A stretch of DNA of 64,000 nt. Source: Fusarium oxysporum f. sp. lycopersici 4287. Taxonomy: Eukaryota; Ascomycota; Sordariomycetes; Hypocreales; Nectriaceae. The notes below the pieces were generated by a model that saw only the letters and a list, made by a program, of their open reading frames with translations, did no database searches and was not told where the DNA came from. The stretch is from assembly GCF_000149955.1 (NCBI RefSeq), contig NC_030997.1, positions 2,154,714 through 2,218,713 of the forward strand. Direction: 5' to 3'. The position numbers and the translations under genes are program-made. Shown piece after piece: positions 46,261 through 56,232 of the stretch. The number at the start of each line of letters is the position of its first letter. Position 1 is the stretch's first letter.

Positions 46261-47539
46261 TGGTAACCGACGAACTAATTTTGGTGGGAAATGAAAGGAC
46301 GCTAGCATGATATGGGGTAACCGATAAACTCTAGTATATGCCCTAATGACGATAGAGAAGACATTAAAAAAGATATAAGTATGAAGTTTGATGTTGGGAC
46401 TATAATGGTAAGTTTGGCTTTATTGAGAGCTATTATTTATATGGTAAATTATTCGATCTTATCGTACACCCTGGTTTTGGTGTTCGTCACCCAACAAGGG
46501 TGACCTGTAAGAAGCACCCTATCAGGATGTAAGATCATCTGCCGTGTCGAGACATGGCGTTACCACGCCCTGAATCTGGTCGGGACCACCTTGAGGCAGT
46601 CTCGAGCTGCCGCATGCACAGGCTGATCTTAGCCCTCCCGACACCAGGCTCTACAAGCGGCCTCGACCTTTCGGCCGCGCTTGATCATCCCGCTGACAGG
46701 TAACAGGCTCGACAGGATGCGCTATTTGTGCCGATGATATGCTGGATAGAGTGTGGTCTACTGATGCATCCGCAGGAATCAGGATCTGAGGGAAGACTCC
46801 TTTCGCGTCGCGAATGACTAACTCCCTTATAGCCAACGGCTCTCTGTAATTAGCATAGATCCGATTTCTCTAGCCTAGTAGGTCCTGTGCCTTAGTAGGG
46901 GGGCTTTCGGGGCCTACAGCCTGCTGGACGAAAAATATAGATAACATATTATGCATGAACTAGTCCTGTAATTAAATAATCAGAGGTTAATTATGGATGC
47001 TGGAGTTCGATGATACGAGGCTTAACTTAATGTGAGGTCGAAAATTGTTGCGGGGGCGTTCGAGTGTCGAGTTGGGCAAATGGTCATGTAATAAGCAGGA
47101 TGAATACTCGTGCGAGACTCGAGGCCAAACGTTCACTACGCGATTGATAACTGGATGACTGTGTTACTTCACAGAATTTACAATTAGTTTAAAGCTGTTA
47201 GAGATCGACATGATGAAGAGCTGGGAGAAATCAAAGCGTCTAAGTAGTAGTGAAGGTGGCTTAAACTAGAGAATAGCTAAGTATATCCATTAATAATGGG
47301 GTATATGATCCTTAAGAGTATAATTATTCTCCTCCAAATATGAAACCATATCATGCGAACTTTGCTCGTTATGATGTTGTATAACCAATAGCGTCTTAAA
47401 ACCTTTTTGAACCCATCGGATATTTCAACTGGAGAGCTAGTTAAACTGCATCACCATTACGTAGCAATCTCGTAAGACGGCAGCATATCGTAGCAACCTT
47501 GTCCGGCTTGAAATTGTTCCTAGAATTGACAGTCAGTTT
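46261..47539. other. Gene-poor stretch with GC-rich island
   Basis: 46490-46720 is GC-rich in an AT-rich surrounding and contains no assignable protein. The remainder is AT-rich with no gene. Confidence 0.4.
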
Positions 47540-48947
47540 TCATATGCACGGCAATTGCTCGGTGTTACCCACATATGCCGGGATGCTATTCGTGTCCGTC
47601 TCGTTGCCGTCAACGGCAACTTGCAAGGGAAGTCTCAATGTGAAGCTCGACCCATGCGATCTCGCAGCCAGCACAACTTCTAGTATTGAGGTTCGGCTGA
47701 TGAGACAGGAGTAGAACGTAGGCAACAGAATCTTGTTGTCGGGGCTCGGTAACGTGATTGATATCGGTAATGTGGCGGTGTGCCTTGGCGATTCCGTCTT
47801 GATGATATCATTGCTCTTAAAACCCCGCCTTGAGCTTGTAAGAGGGGGTTCCTGATCCATTTTCGGCATTTCTGAGCCTCTGTAGGAACTCTACACTGAA
47901 GAAGAGACTGATACTGGTTCCCAGACCAACATTAGTGCTTGATTTACTGTCGCGTTTTCATCAAGGACAAAACTCAAGATTGGGTTAGGCGTCACGCTGG
48001 GATTGTTGTGTTGATCCGGTAGGAAGCTAATGTGACCTGTGGAATAGTACGTCGATGCCTTGATAGCAGCTGACTTTCCGCATATCTCGGGAGGTGCTGC
48101 CTTTTTGGAAGTGGGCCAGAATTCAAGATCGACGCTCAGTTGGCAGTTTGATGGCTGCAGCTTATTTGCTGAAATGACAACAGGCTTTGGTTGTCTCGCA
48201 GATGCCCTGATATAGCCGAGTTTGGATGAGAGTATATCCTTCCGAATTGACTTTTCTTGGATAGCATGAACCGAGCACTTCCGGGGACAATGTGCAGGGG
48301 TGGCTGTTCCGGGAGAAACGGCATTACTCTGGCAGGATGACACCTCTCTAAAGTGGGTGATTTGCCTCTCTTATATGCTTTGAGCAATGCTCGCGCCTCA
48401 ACCCGCATATTAGATGCCAAACCGTGTGAACGGCCCATGTCGTCGTGCTCCTACGTTCCAATGGTTGGTGGAATCGCAAGTGTCGCTCGCGGATCACAGC
48501 ATTTCGGTGCTTATATGCCGCGCTGGTGAGTTGGTATGGGATAACGAAAGCGAAAGATACCTCGTAAGTCTATCCAGGTTGGAGTTTACCTGAGGCTGGA
48601 AGAGTGGTGTCGGCAATTGGCATTCTGAGTAGGAGAAATTGGTGACCTGACTTAGGCATTGTTCCCTGATGAAACATTTCGACAAGGGTTGACGCAGCGC
48701 CGGTAAAGGTTATCTCAAAGGTATCAAAGGTTAGGTTCGTCTGTGGCATGATTGATACGGTTCCTGCCACTATTGAGCCCGAGGTGTAGATTTTGGCTTC
48801 AAAGTGTTTATCGATTGAGATTTCGAGAGGACATTCTGGTTTTCTCCGCGTGGGAACCCAACTACCTCGGCGCTTGGTTTCTTCAGGTAGAGCCATTCTG
48901 GTGGTTGACATCATTGGAGTCGACACTTTAAGGTTACGAGTGCTCAA
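47540..48947 (-). pseudogene. Arrestin-like gene, broken
   Basis: Arrestin N-like fungal protein (trafficking adaptor family). N-terminal part (from 48947): ECPLEISIDKHFEAKIYTSG, then GTVSIMPQTNLTFDTFEITF and LRMPIADTTLPASGKLQPG. An in-frame TAG follows; the same frame goes on with TYEVSFAFVIPYQLTSAAYK. Near 48270 the frame shifts: RKDILSSKLGYIRASARQPK and STYYSTGHISFLPDQ read in a second frame. A C-terminal block, KILLPTFYSCLISRTSILEV, lies at ~47700 in a third open region. The order matches one ancestral gene of about 430 codons with at least one stop and one frameshift. Confidence 0.65.
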
Positions 48948-50097
48948 AGTACCAAATTTGTTGATTTAGGACCAAATAAACCGTGTTCATGGAATGAATG
49001 AGTAAATCTGGACATTTACAATCGAAAAGAATGAAAATAAAAACAGCCTATCTGTCCTCCGATACTTGAGCCGACTTTACTTCCGCCACAAGACAACTCT
49101 CAGTCTGCCAGGCTCAAGTTTGCGGTGAGACAGCGCCTTGGTCGTGCACCTGACTTCTTACCATTGACTGACAAAAGCCAACCCAGAACTGGAGCCAAGG
49201 CGCCGACTTTCGTACTTGTTTTACGCCCTGAGCTGGACAGGATGTAATTAACGTCCTTGGATCCGACGATCAATGCCCTACTGATGAATTGATTTGTAAT
49301 ATATCCCGGAAAGAGTATAGTACTGTGGAGAGCAGTCTACTCAAAAGGTCCTGCTCTGGGCTTTAGAGGTAACCCTTGCGAGTGCATTTCACTGATAAGA
49401 ACTTGAAGTGACGATCGATGGGCAAAGAGAACGCGGCCGGCACGCAATCGGCGATCAACGAAACGCCATATGGAGCCAAATGCAAGTATAGGCGATTAAA
49501 GCGACTAAAGAGCGCCAAATACGATCTTCTTTGTATTTTTTACCATTTAATTTGACTTTGTTGCGACCTACTTACCTCGATGCTTGGATGAGTCATCTTC
49601 AGGGCAGTGATAACATTAATCGGAGATTCTTTTTTTTGGCGATATTTCAGGCCGTTAAGCATTCCATCAAATCTCCGCCAGTTTCATATTTTTCTTATTC
49701 TCGAAGGACATGCTTGAATATTGAGATGACAAGTGCATATATCCTACTACGATTAGTCTTATGCATTGCCGAATTAATCAATTGACTCAATCACTGCTGT
49801 TAGCCCCCTATCTCGGCTTTGGGTGACTCAATCCACGGAGCTTCGCGGATAAAACTATAGCCGCCCAAGGTCGGAAAAATCGGCATCGGAAAAGATAGGC
49901 ATTAAACTGATTTGAGTACACAAGTTAGAGGATCAACACCGAATCAGAGCTTCTCTAGCCTGCATAGGGCGCGTTTGACAATTGCTGCTGTATATACTTA
50001 GTGTCTTGTGCAATCCTACTTTCTCGCCACCTCTTGATCTCAACCCACCGAAATACGATCTTCTCTCCAAATCGAACCCTGGACATTAGTACACATT
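48948..50097. other. Intergenic region upstream of O-methyltransferase
   Basis: No supported gene. A TGTATATAC box lies ~110 bases before the OMT start. A short T-tract at ~49629 is the only simple repeat. Confidence 0.45.
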
Positions 50098-50847
50098 ATG
50101 TCGGCCCCAAGATTCACGCCGGTTGGACCACAGGTCTATGAATCTACTTACGAAAGAGATTCGAGACATGTCGAGGTTGACAATTACGTCAATTCCCACC
50201 TATTGAAGAATGCCGAAAGCTCGTACATCCCAGCATTGGATAGAATCTATCGCGATTCCATTGCCGCCGGTCTTCCTGATATTTCCTGTTCCCCAGCACA
50301 GGCCAAGTTCCTCAAGCTGCAAATCGAGCTTTGCAATGCCACCAATATTCTCGAAGTCGGTACATTAGGCGGTTACAGCGCCGCGTGGATGGCCCTGGCT
50401 GGACCAACAGTCAAGGTCACAACGATCGAGATAGAAAAGGAATATGCTGCCGTGGCATCGAATAATCTTTCAGGGGCAGGCTTGAAGGACCAAGTTGAGA
50501 TTCTTCAAGGTACTGGGCTCGATATTCTTCCACAATTGGTGTTACAAGTGAAATCGGGTGCACGGCCTCCATTCGACTTTGTCTTCATCGACGCCAATAA
50601 GCAGGATAATCTCGCATACTTCAATCTGGCAGTCTCCATGACAAAGCCTGGTACAGCTATCATTGTTGATAACGTTGTTCGGAACGGCAAGGTTGCTTCT
50701 GCCAAGGAAGCTGAGAAGGATGATCGGGTCTTGGGCACCCGACAACTCATAGAAGCAATCGGGAAGGACGATCGAGTTGACGCAACGGTGATTCAAACTG
50801 TCGGCGAGAAGAACTATGATGGCTTTCTGCTCGCCATAAGGAAATAA
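50098..50847 (+). CDS. SAM-dependent O-methyltransferase (family 3)
   Basis: Cytosolic class I methyltransferase of the caffeoyl-CoA/catechol OMT family, transferring a methyl group from SAM to a hydroxyl of a small substrate, metal dependent. Single exon, 249 residues, intact. SAM-binding motif I is NILEVGTLGGYSAAWMAL (~84), the acidic end of strand 2 is VTTIEIEKEYAAVA, and the metal-binding Asp lies in FDFVFIDANKQDNLAYF (~160), with IIVDNVVRNGKV (~187) next. The C-terminus GEKNYDGFLLAIRK is typical. Length matches the family (220-250). It stands alone among pseudogenes with no biosynthetic neighbours, so the substrate is unknown. The ATG follows a CA-rich leader with no competing upstream ATG. 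Confidence 0.92.
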   Translation: MSAPRFTPVGPQVYESTYERDSRHVEVDNYVNSHLLKNAESSYIPALDRIYRDSIAAGLPDISCSPAQAKFLKLQIELCNATNILEVGTLGGYSAAWMALAGPTVKVTTIEIEKEYAAVASNNLSGAGLKDQVEILQGTGLDILPQLVLQVKSGARPPFDFVFIDANKQDNLAYFNLAVSMTKPGTAIIVDNVVRNGKVASAKEAEKDDRVLGTRQLIEAIGKDDRVDATVIQTVGEKNYDGFLLAIRK

Positions 50848-50959
50848 GATAAAGAGTAGCAGTATAGCTAGCCCCTTAATAATAAATGATTGAGTCAAGA
50901 GATCAGGCACCTTGAGATATTTAGGTGATAATATCTATTTAGCGAAATCAGTATATTAA

Positions 50960-52302
50960 TTGTTAGCGGCTACCTAAGTTGCTTATTAGTTCACGATTGG
51001 CGCTGCATCCGAGTATATAATTTGGGGAGCCATCCTCCCTGTTGGTGTTGTGTATCCTCAGCTGTAGGCCCTCGTCAAAGTCCGCTTTTGCGCCCATATC
51101 CCCCTTATCGTCAGTCAACACTCTAAAAGCCAACATTTCCAAGTCCTTGGCACACATAATTGTAATAGAGTGAGCCTCATCTGTGGCTGCAGCTGCAGCG
51201 AAGTTGGGATTGTGACGAGCGACGTTTGAAGGTGTTGGGACGACAAAAGCACTGTGAAGACCGGGGACTTCGTAAGATACAATTCCCATATCTGTTGAGC
51301 CAAAGGCTTTAGGCTGGATTTCTCGAGGCCCCAGTTCCTCCCGGCCATGCCCTAACGACTGACTGACTGCTCGCCAACAAGCGTGTTCCTTGGAGGCATA
51401 AATCTTTCTCCTAGTGCGGCCATTTCCTCCACATAAGTTTCGCCAAGAGTGTTATTTACTTGCAGGTCCTTATAAGTCGGGGACCCTGGAAGGTGTTAGT
51501 CAGCCATGTTGTATAATAACAAGATAAGTAGTTCCACTTACTTAGTGTATCTAATGGAGCAACCAGAAGCCATTGCGCCGGCCTTAAAGCATTTCTTAAC
51601 GCGCTTAAGTAACTAGTCTGCTTACTTTATTGTCGGGCTTCGAATGTCCTAATGCATTCTCATGTAGTTTAGGACGACGTTGGGCGCACTTCCACCGTCT
51701 TCGAAAACACCGTAGATTCTTTCCTCAGGCTTAATTTGCTATCAGAGCATGGCGACATTGTTATAAGCCGCCACTGCTGCGTCTAACGCATTAATCCCAT
51801 TCCATGGGTTACTAGCCTCGTGGGCGAGTCTCCCTCGAACTCGACTCGCAACTTCTGGCTGGCTATCAATCTCCACCTAGCCAGTCCCGAGAAGCCTTTT
51901 AGACCCAGTGATTCTTAAGATATAGGGTGGATCATAAAAGCGGCTGCTATATCCTCTCGTGGAGTGAAGGCACGGGCTTCGATGAGCTTCACCTTACCGC
52001 CACCACCCTCTTCGGCGGGAGTACCCAGAATGCGTATACGCCCTGCCACCTTAAGATCTACCAGCGCTTTGGCACCAGGTAGGGCATCATACTCGGACGA
52101 GATGTCCTCCAGTGCCGAATTCTACCTCAAAGCTTGTGTCTATACCATAAGCTTTCCTAGTAACGTTGAAGCCATATTGTTTTAAGTAGAACGACCAGGT
52201 ATTGTGGGTTATGTGTTCCTGGTAGCATAGCTCTGGATTGTCGCGAACTTTGTTGACGTCAGTACGCAGAGAGGAGCTCAAACTGCGTGCTTCTCCGATC
52301 AT
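50960..52302 (-). pseudogene. M20 peptidase/amidohydrolase gene, decayed
   Basis: PM20D2-like M20 family. From 52302: VNKVRDNPELCYQEHITHNT and [19 protein letters not shown]. The mid region (51930-52060), in another frame, reads [20 protein letters not shown] with the metal-ligand Glu pair, then [20 protein letters not shown]. From ~51300 a further frame gives MGIVSYEVPGLHSAFVVPTP, then NPNFAAAAATDEAHS (C-terminal His-ligand region). The zinc-ligand HACGH segment was not found. Several stops and frame changes make it non-functional. Confidence 0.7.
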
Positions 52303-53241
52303 TTAACCCTTACACCTGATAGTGGTGTCATTGATTGACACTTGCAGTGTCCACAGGTAATGTTGGCGGCTTCACAAAGAAGACTACCATCAATCATCTT
52401 CCTCTTAATTTTATTTTTCTTGGCATTTACTGTTAGGTTGTACTCTAAATCTGCCACGAAAAACTTAACAACCTCCAGAATTAGCAAAAACACCAGACCA
52501 GCTGCCCATTATTGCCATAGAGCCAGACGCGGCGGCAAGGATGTGCGCCAAAGTGGTGTAATTCTGCCTATCAGGAGAGCGCCGACAGAGGGAACCCGAT
52601 AATTCTGGGCTCCTAGACCCCAGGTCAGCCTGCTCGAAAGAGGGCCTAGCACATGCAACCAGCACCGATCGCAGGGCTGGATCTGCGTACGACGGGAAGG
52701 TCCCAGAGGGCTATAAACATACACACCGGACTGGATACTTCAATCCATACCTACGCGAATACTTCGACGGACTCGCTGACCCGGGCCCTTGAAAAACAAG
52801 ATAAATATCCTAATACTACATGAACAGTACTCAAGCTCATTGCCAGCTCTCTAGACAATATCACCGCCACTTGCAATCACGACTTAAAAGGACACGCCAA
52901 GAGGATCATCACGCTCTTTTTAAGCTTCCTCAAATCCACGATCCTCGAACCGAACAACAATCCAAATGCCCTGGCCCCAGTCACCGACGGGAAGACCTGG
53001 GCCTAAACGGCCCAGCCGACGTATGCGGTACAGTTAACAAAGACGATAAAGGACCTATCCTTGGAAAAAAGCCTAACTCAAGGTCACGAAGAACATTAAG
53101 GACCTCTGTGTCTTTGCATAATTTCTAGATAAGCACTTATAATCTAAGTAATTTAAATAGAAGAGGATTATTACAGGGAGAAGTAATCCTGGTGTAATTA
53201 GTGGAAATTATAGGGGCCACGTGACGTAGACGCGGGGGTTA
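52303..53241. other. Possible retroelement relic
   Basis: 52840-53000 on + contains a frame ITATCNHDLKGHAKRIITLF continuing into a Pro/Asn-rich segment that resembles ORF1 (EKA-like) proteins of fungal LINEs. Surrounding frames are broken. Family assignment is tentative and nothing else is recognisable. Confidence 0.3.
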
Positions 53242-53283
53242 ACGTGCGTGATAAGCAAGTGCTCCAGACAAGCAAGTGCTCCA
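53242..53283 (+). repeat. Left TIR of Fot-like element
   Basis: Starts ACGTGCGTGA and contains the unit AAGCAAGTGCTCCA twice in direct orientation. Identical inversely to 55058-55099. Confidence 0.92.
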
Positions 53284-53339
53284 AAAATCCCTCACCTTAC
53301 AACATCATAATTCAATTAGCTATTTCTCAACAACCAAAT

Positions 53340-54992
53340 ATGCCGCAGTCTTCAAATGAAGCTAGAATTATTCTTGCCCTTCAGGCTCTTCAAAATGACC
53401 TAAAATTAAGTCTTCGAAATGCCGCAGCTATCTATTAAGTTGACCGCTTTGCCTTACGCCGCCGTCAGCAAGGCATTTAATTGCGACGTAATACTATCTA
53501 ATCTTTAAGATGACTATCTGATTAGGAAGAGCAGATGATAGTTAAATTTATTTTAGACCTAGATTCGCGAGGATTTCCCTTGCGACTATCCTATGTGGAA
53601 GATATGGCTAATTACCTGCTTATTAACTGCGATGCACTACACGTTGGTAAGCGCTGGGCTTACAACTTTATTAAGCGATAACCAGAGCTAAAGACACGTT
53701 AATTTCGGAGATATGATTATCAAAGAGCTAAATGCGAAGATCCGACTATTATTTATGGCTGGTTTCGGCTTATAGAGAACATAATTGCAAAATATGGTAT
53801 CTAATTAGATGATATTTGGAACTTTGATAAGACCGGCTTTATAATAGGCTTAATTAAGCCCGGAATAGTTATAACAGGCTCCCACAGGCAAGGAAGACTA
53901 AAGCAAGTGCAGCCGGGAAACCGTGAATGGATTACTATAATCGAGGGGATTAATACAGAAGGTTAATCGATCCCGCCGTTTATTATTGGTTCAGGTCAAT
54001 ATTACATTGCTAATTGGTATTAAGATTGCGACCTTCCTGGCGATTAGGTTGTTGCATTAAGCGAAAATGGATGGACTAATAACCAGCTAGGTCTTGACTG
54101 GCTAAAGCACTTTGATTAATCTACAGCAAAGCGAACGAATAGTCGCTATTATCTCTTGATCCTTGATGGTCACGAAAGTCATCACTCCCTCGAATTCGAG
54201 GAATATTGCAAGGAGAACAAAATTATCACACTCTGTATGCCTGCTTATGCCTCTTATCTACTTCAGCCTCTTGATGTAGGGTGCTTTGGGCCGCTGAAGA
54301 AGGCTTATAGTCGAGAAATAGAGCATCTAACTAGACGCTTTATAACTTATATTTCTAAGACGGACTTCTTTCCTGCCTATTACGCTGCCTGCCAGGCCGC
54401 TATTATAGAAAGCAATATTAAGGGAGGTTTCAGAGGAGCCGGGCTTATTCCCTTTGACCTAGAGAATGTTATATCGAAGCTTGATGTGCAACTACAGACC
54501 CTAATGCCTCCTGCAGAGGCAGCTAAACCTTCCTCTCCTTGGACTTCAAAGACTCTAACAATAGCAATTAAGGCCTAGTCTTAGTCTGAATACCTTGAAA
54601 GGCAAATCAGAAGGCATAAAAGCAGCTCCCCAGAGTCAATCATTGAAGCTTTAAAGTCTAGCACTAAAGCAACAAGGGCAGTTATGCATGAGGTTATCTT
54701 ATTAAGGGCTGAAGTCCAGAACCTTCGATAAGCAAATGAGATACTAAGTCGACGCCGAAGGGGGAAAAGGACTAGGCTACAGAAAGGAGGGCCTTTAACT
54801 ATAGCAGAGGCATTACAAGCAATTAATCAGATAGATATTAATATGCAGGTAGTAGGCAAAGCCTCAAGAAGTGGTCAAGGAGGGTCATAAGGACTGAAGC
54901 CTCGGCAATGTAGTATTTGCGGTAAGACTGGGCACACTGCAAGGACCTGTCGAGAGGCAATTGAGGTCAATAGGGAATAGTATAGCGATTAA
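53340..54992 (+). pseudogene. Fot-like transposase, many stops at Gln/Trp codons
   Basis: One frame can be followed from ATG 53340 (MPQSSNEARIILALQALQND) to 54992, interrupted by more than ten TAA/TAG codons and no obvious frameshift. Domains in order: psq/CENP-B-like HTH (SLRNAAAIY..VDRFALRRR), second HTH with the FPLRLSYVEDMANYLL segment, and DDE_1 catalytic core with first Asp in IWNFDKTGF, second in LLILDGHESHHS, third in LLQPLDVGCFGPLK. The C-terminal zinc knuckle CSICGKTGHTARTC follows a basic coiled-coil region. The stops sit where the family usually has Gln or Trp (for example NWY-stop-DCDLPGD-stop-VVALSENG), as expected from C-to-T on either strand (RIP). Not functional. Confidence 0.85.
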
Positions 54993-55057
54993 TTTCAATT
55001 AATTATATAGATTGTGGTGTCTTTATTTCTCTTTTTAAGTCTTGAGGTCTAGATTGG

Positions 55058-55099
55058 TGGAGCACTTGCTTGTCTGGAGCACTTGCTTATCACGCACGT
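55058..55099 (-). repeat. Right TIR of Fot-like element
   Basis: Inverse copy of 53242-53283, ending CACGCACGT before the TA target. Confidence 0.92.
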
Positions 55100-55206
55100 T
55101 ATAATAATATCTCTATATTAGGTAATTTTTCTATATAAAGTATTAATTATACTTATAATACTAAGTATCTAGCAAAAAAACTATAGGATAAGATCCTAGG
55201 ACTGCA

Positions 55207-55393
55207 ATTTTAGGTTATTAGCTTTCTAAAAGTCTCTAAGATCTTTACTATTAGCCTAAGGAAATATAAAATAGCATATAGGCCCCTTCTGACAGGTAGC
55301 AATTAGTTTGATAAGGTGTTTATGCTTGAGAGACTGTATAAGCTCTAGATTTACCTTTTCCTTCTCAAAGCCTCATTGTTGGTAACCTCCTTG
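55207..55393 (-). pseudogene. Internal fragment of the kinase gene (third copy)
   Basis: Matches 62525-62712 of the kinase pseudogene: AAGTCTCTAAGATCT, AAGGAAATATAAAATAGCAT and CCTTCTGACAGGTAGC are shared exactly. Most differences are transitions, such as TCTCCACCATCAGCCC in the 62-kb copy against TCTTTACTATTAGCCT here. It covers the kinase N-lobe only and ends abruptly at both sides. Confidence 0.75.
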
Positions 55394-55559
55394 GCGACAT
55401 CTTGCATGCACGTATGCAAGGATTTCGAGCAGTCTTTACCATGTCCGTTCCGCTATGTCTCATTGCGAGCCTACTGGTAGCAGACATCTTCTTGAAGGGC
55501 GATAATGTGTCGCTGGAAACAAGTTCACACAATACCGAGGAGCGGATCGAGGCAACTTG
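55394..55559 (+). pseudogene. C-terminal fragment of an MFS transporter
   Basis: Frame GDILHARMQGFRAVFTMSVP continues LCLIASLLVADIFLKGD and ends in a hydrophilic tail at a stop (55557-55559). One last membrane helix plus cytoplasmic tail is the usual end of a DHA-type transporter. It begins directly at the end of the kinase fragment. Confidence 0.45.
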
Positions 55560-56232
55560 AGCTGCATTCTGTGGCTGTCTATGCAACAGGGTTGTTTTGA
55601 TGCTCTTGGCCAGCCTATGTGGACATAACAATGGGTGAAGAAATATAAGCCTAAAAGAAAAGCTAAATGAAACCGTATCCTCGCAGAATTGTGCCTTTTC
55701 AACTTCAGATAAATTAGTCTTATTTCATAAACAACCGCAAGGTTCCTATCCGCCCTCGCTTCCATTCCACGGAGGCGGAGAGGCTTTTCTGTCCACTCCA
55801 CATATTCGAGGTGACCCCGCACCAAACTCGCTACGCCGTAAGACAGTGTCTGAAAAGGGAGGAAATCCTGAACTCATTTCCCCAAGCAAGAGTTCCGGAT
55901 ATATACAAGTTGAGAATGCCAACGTTGAGATTTTTTACGTGGCGTTATTCAAAGTGCCGGATCCGTACCCTAAAGCCGATGTATCGCAGATCCAACTTCG
56001 CAATCATCCAATAAGGTTGAGCTTACTTTGCGGTATATTTCATATTGCTAATTTCATCGAACATAAAAGCGGAGGCAATTGGTCCGAACGACCTATTGAG
56101 GCATGTTGTTCCGAAGTCTTTTTTATTTTTTCGTTGCGCTAGATTGTATATATATTGATCGTGATACGCTGCTTCTCTTGCTTCCATCTACCATGTAAAA
56201 TCCTATCTCGTGAAACTCTCTCCACCGTTACA
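55560..56232. other. Spacer upstream of CE1 esterase
   Basis: A + frame at 55846-56142 (ALFKVPDPYPKADVSQIQL) is open but unassigned. A TGTATATATATT box at ~56146 lies 85 bases before the esterase start and probably is its TATA element. Confidence 0.4.

Larger units (their letters stand above)
53242..55099 (+). mobile_element. Fot-like (pogo, Tc1/mariner) element, RIP-mutated
   Basis: 1858-bp element bounded by 42-bp inverted repeats (53242-53283 and 55058-55099) that match exactly by eye and flanked by TA on both sides (53240-53241, 55100-55101), the expected TA target duplication. It contains one decayed transposase frame. Size and TIR length correspond to Fot1-type elements of Fusarium. 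Confidence 0.93.
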
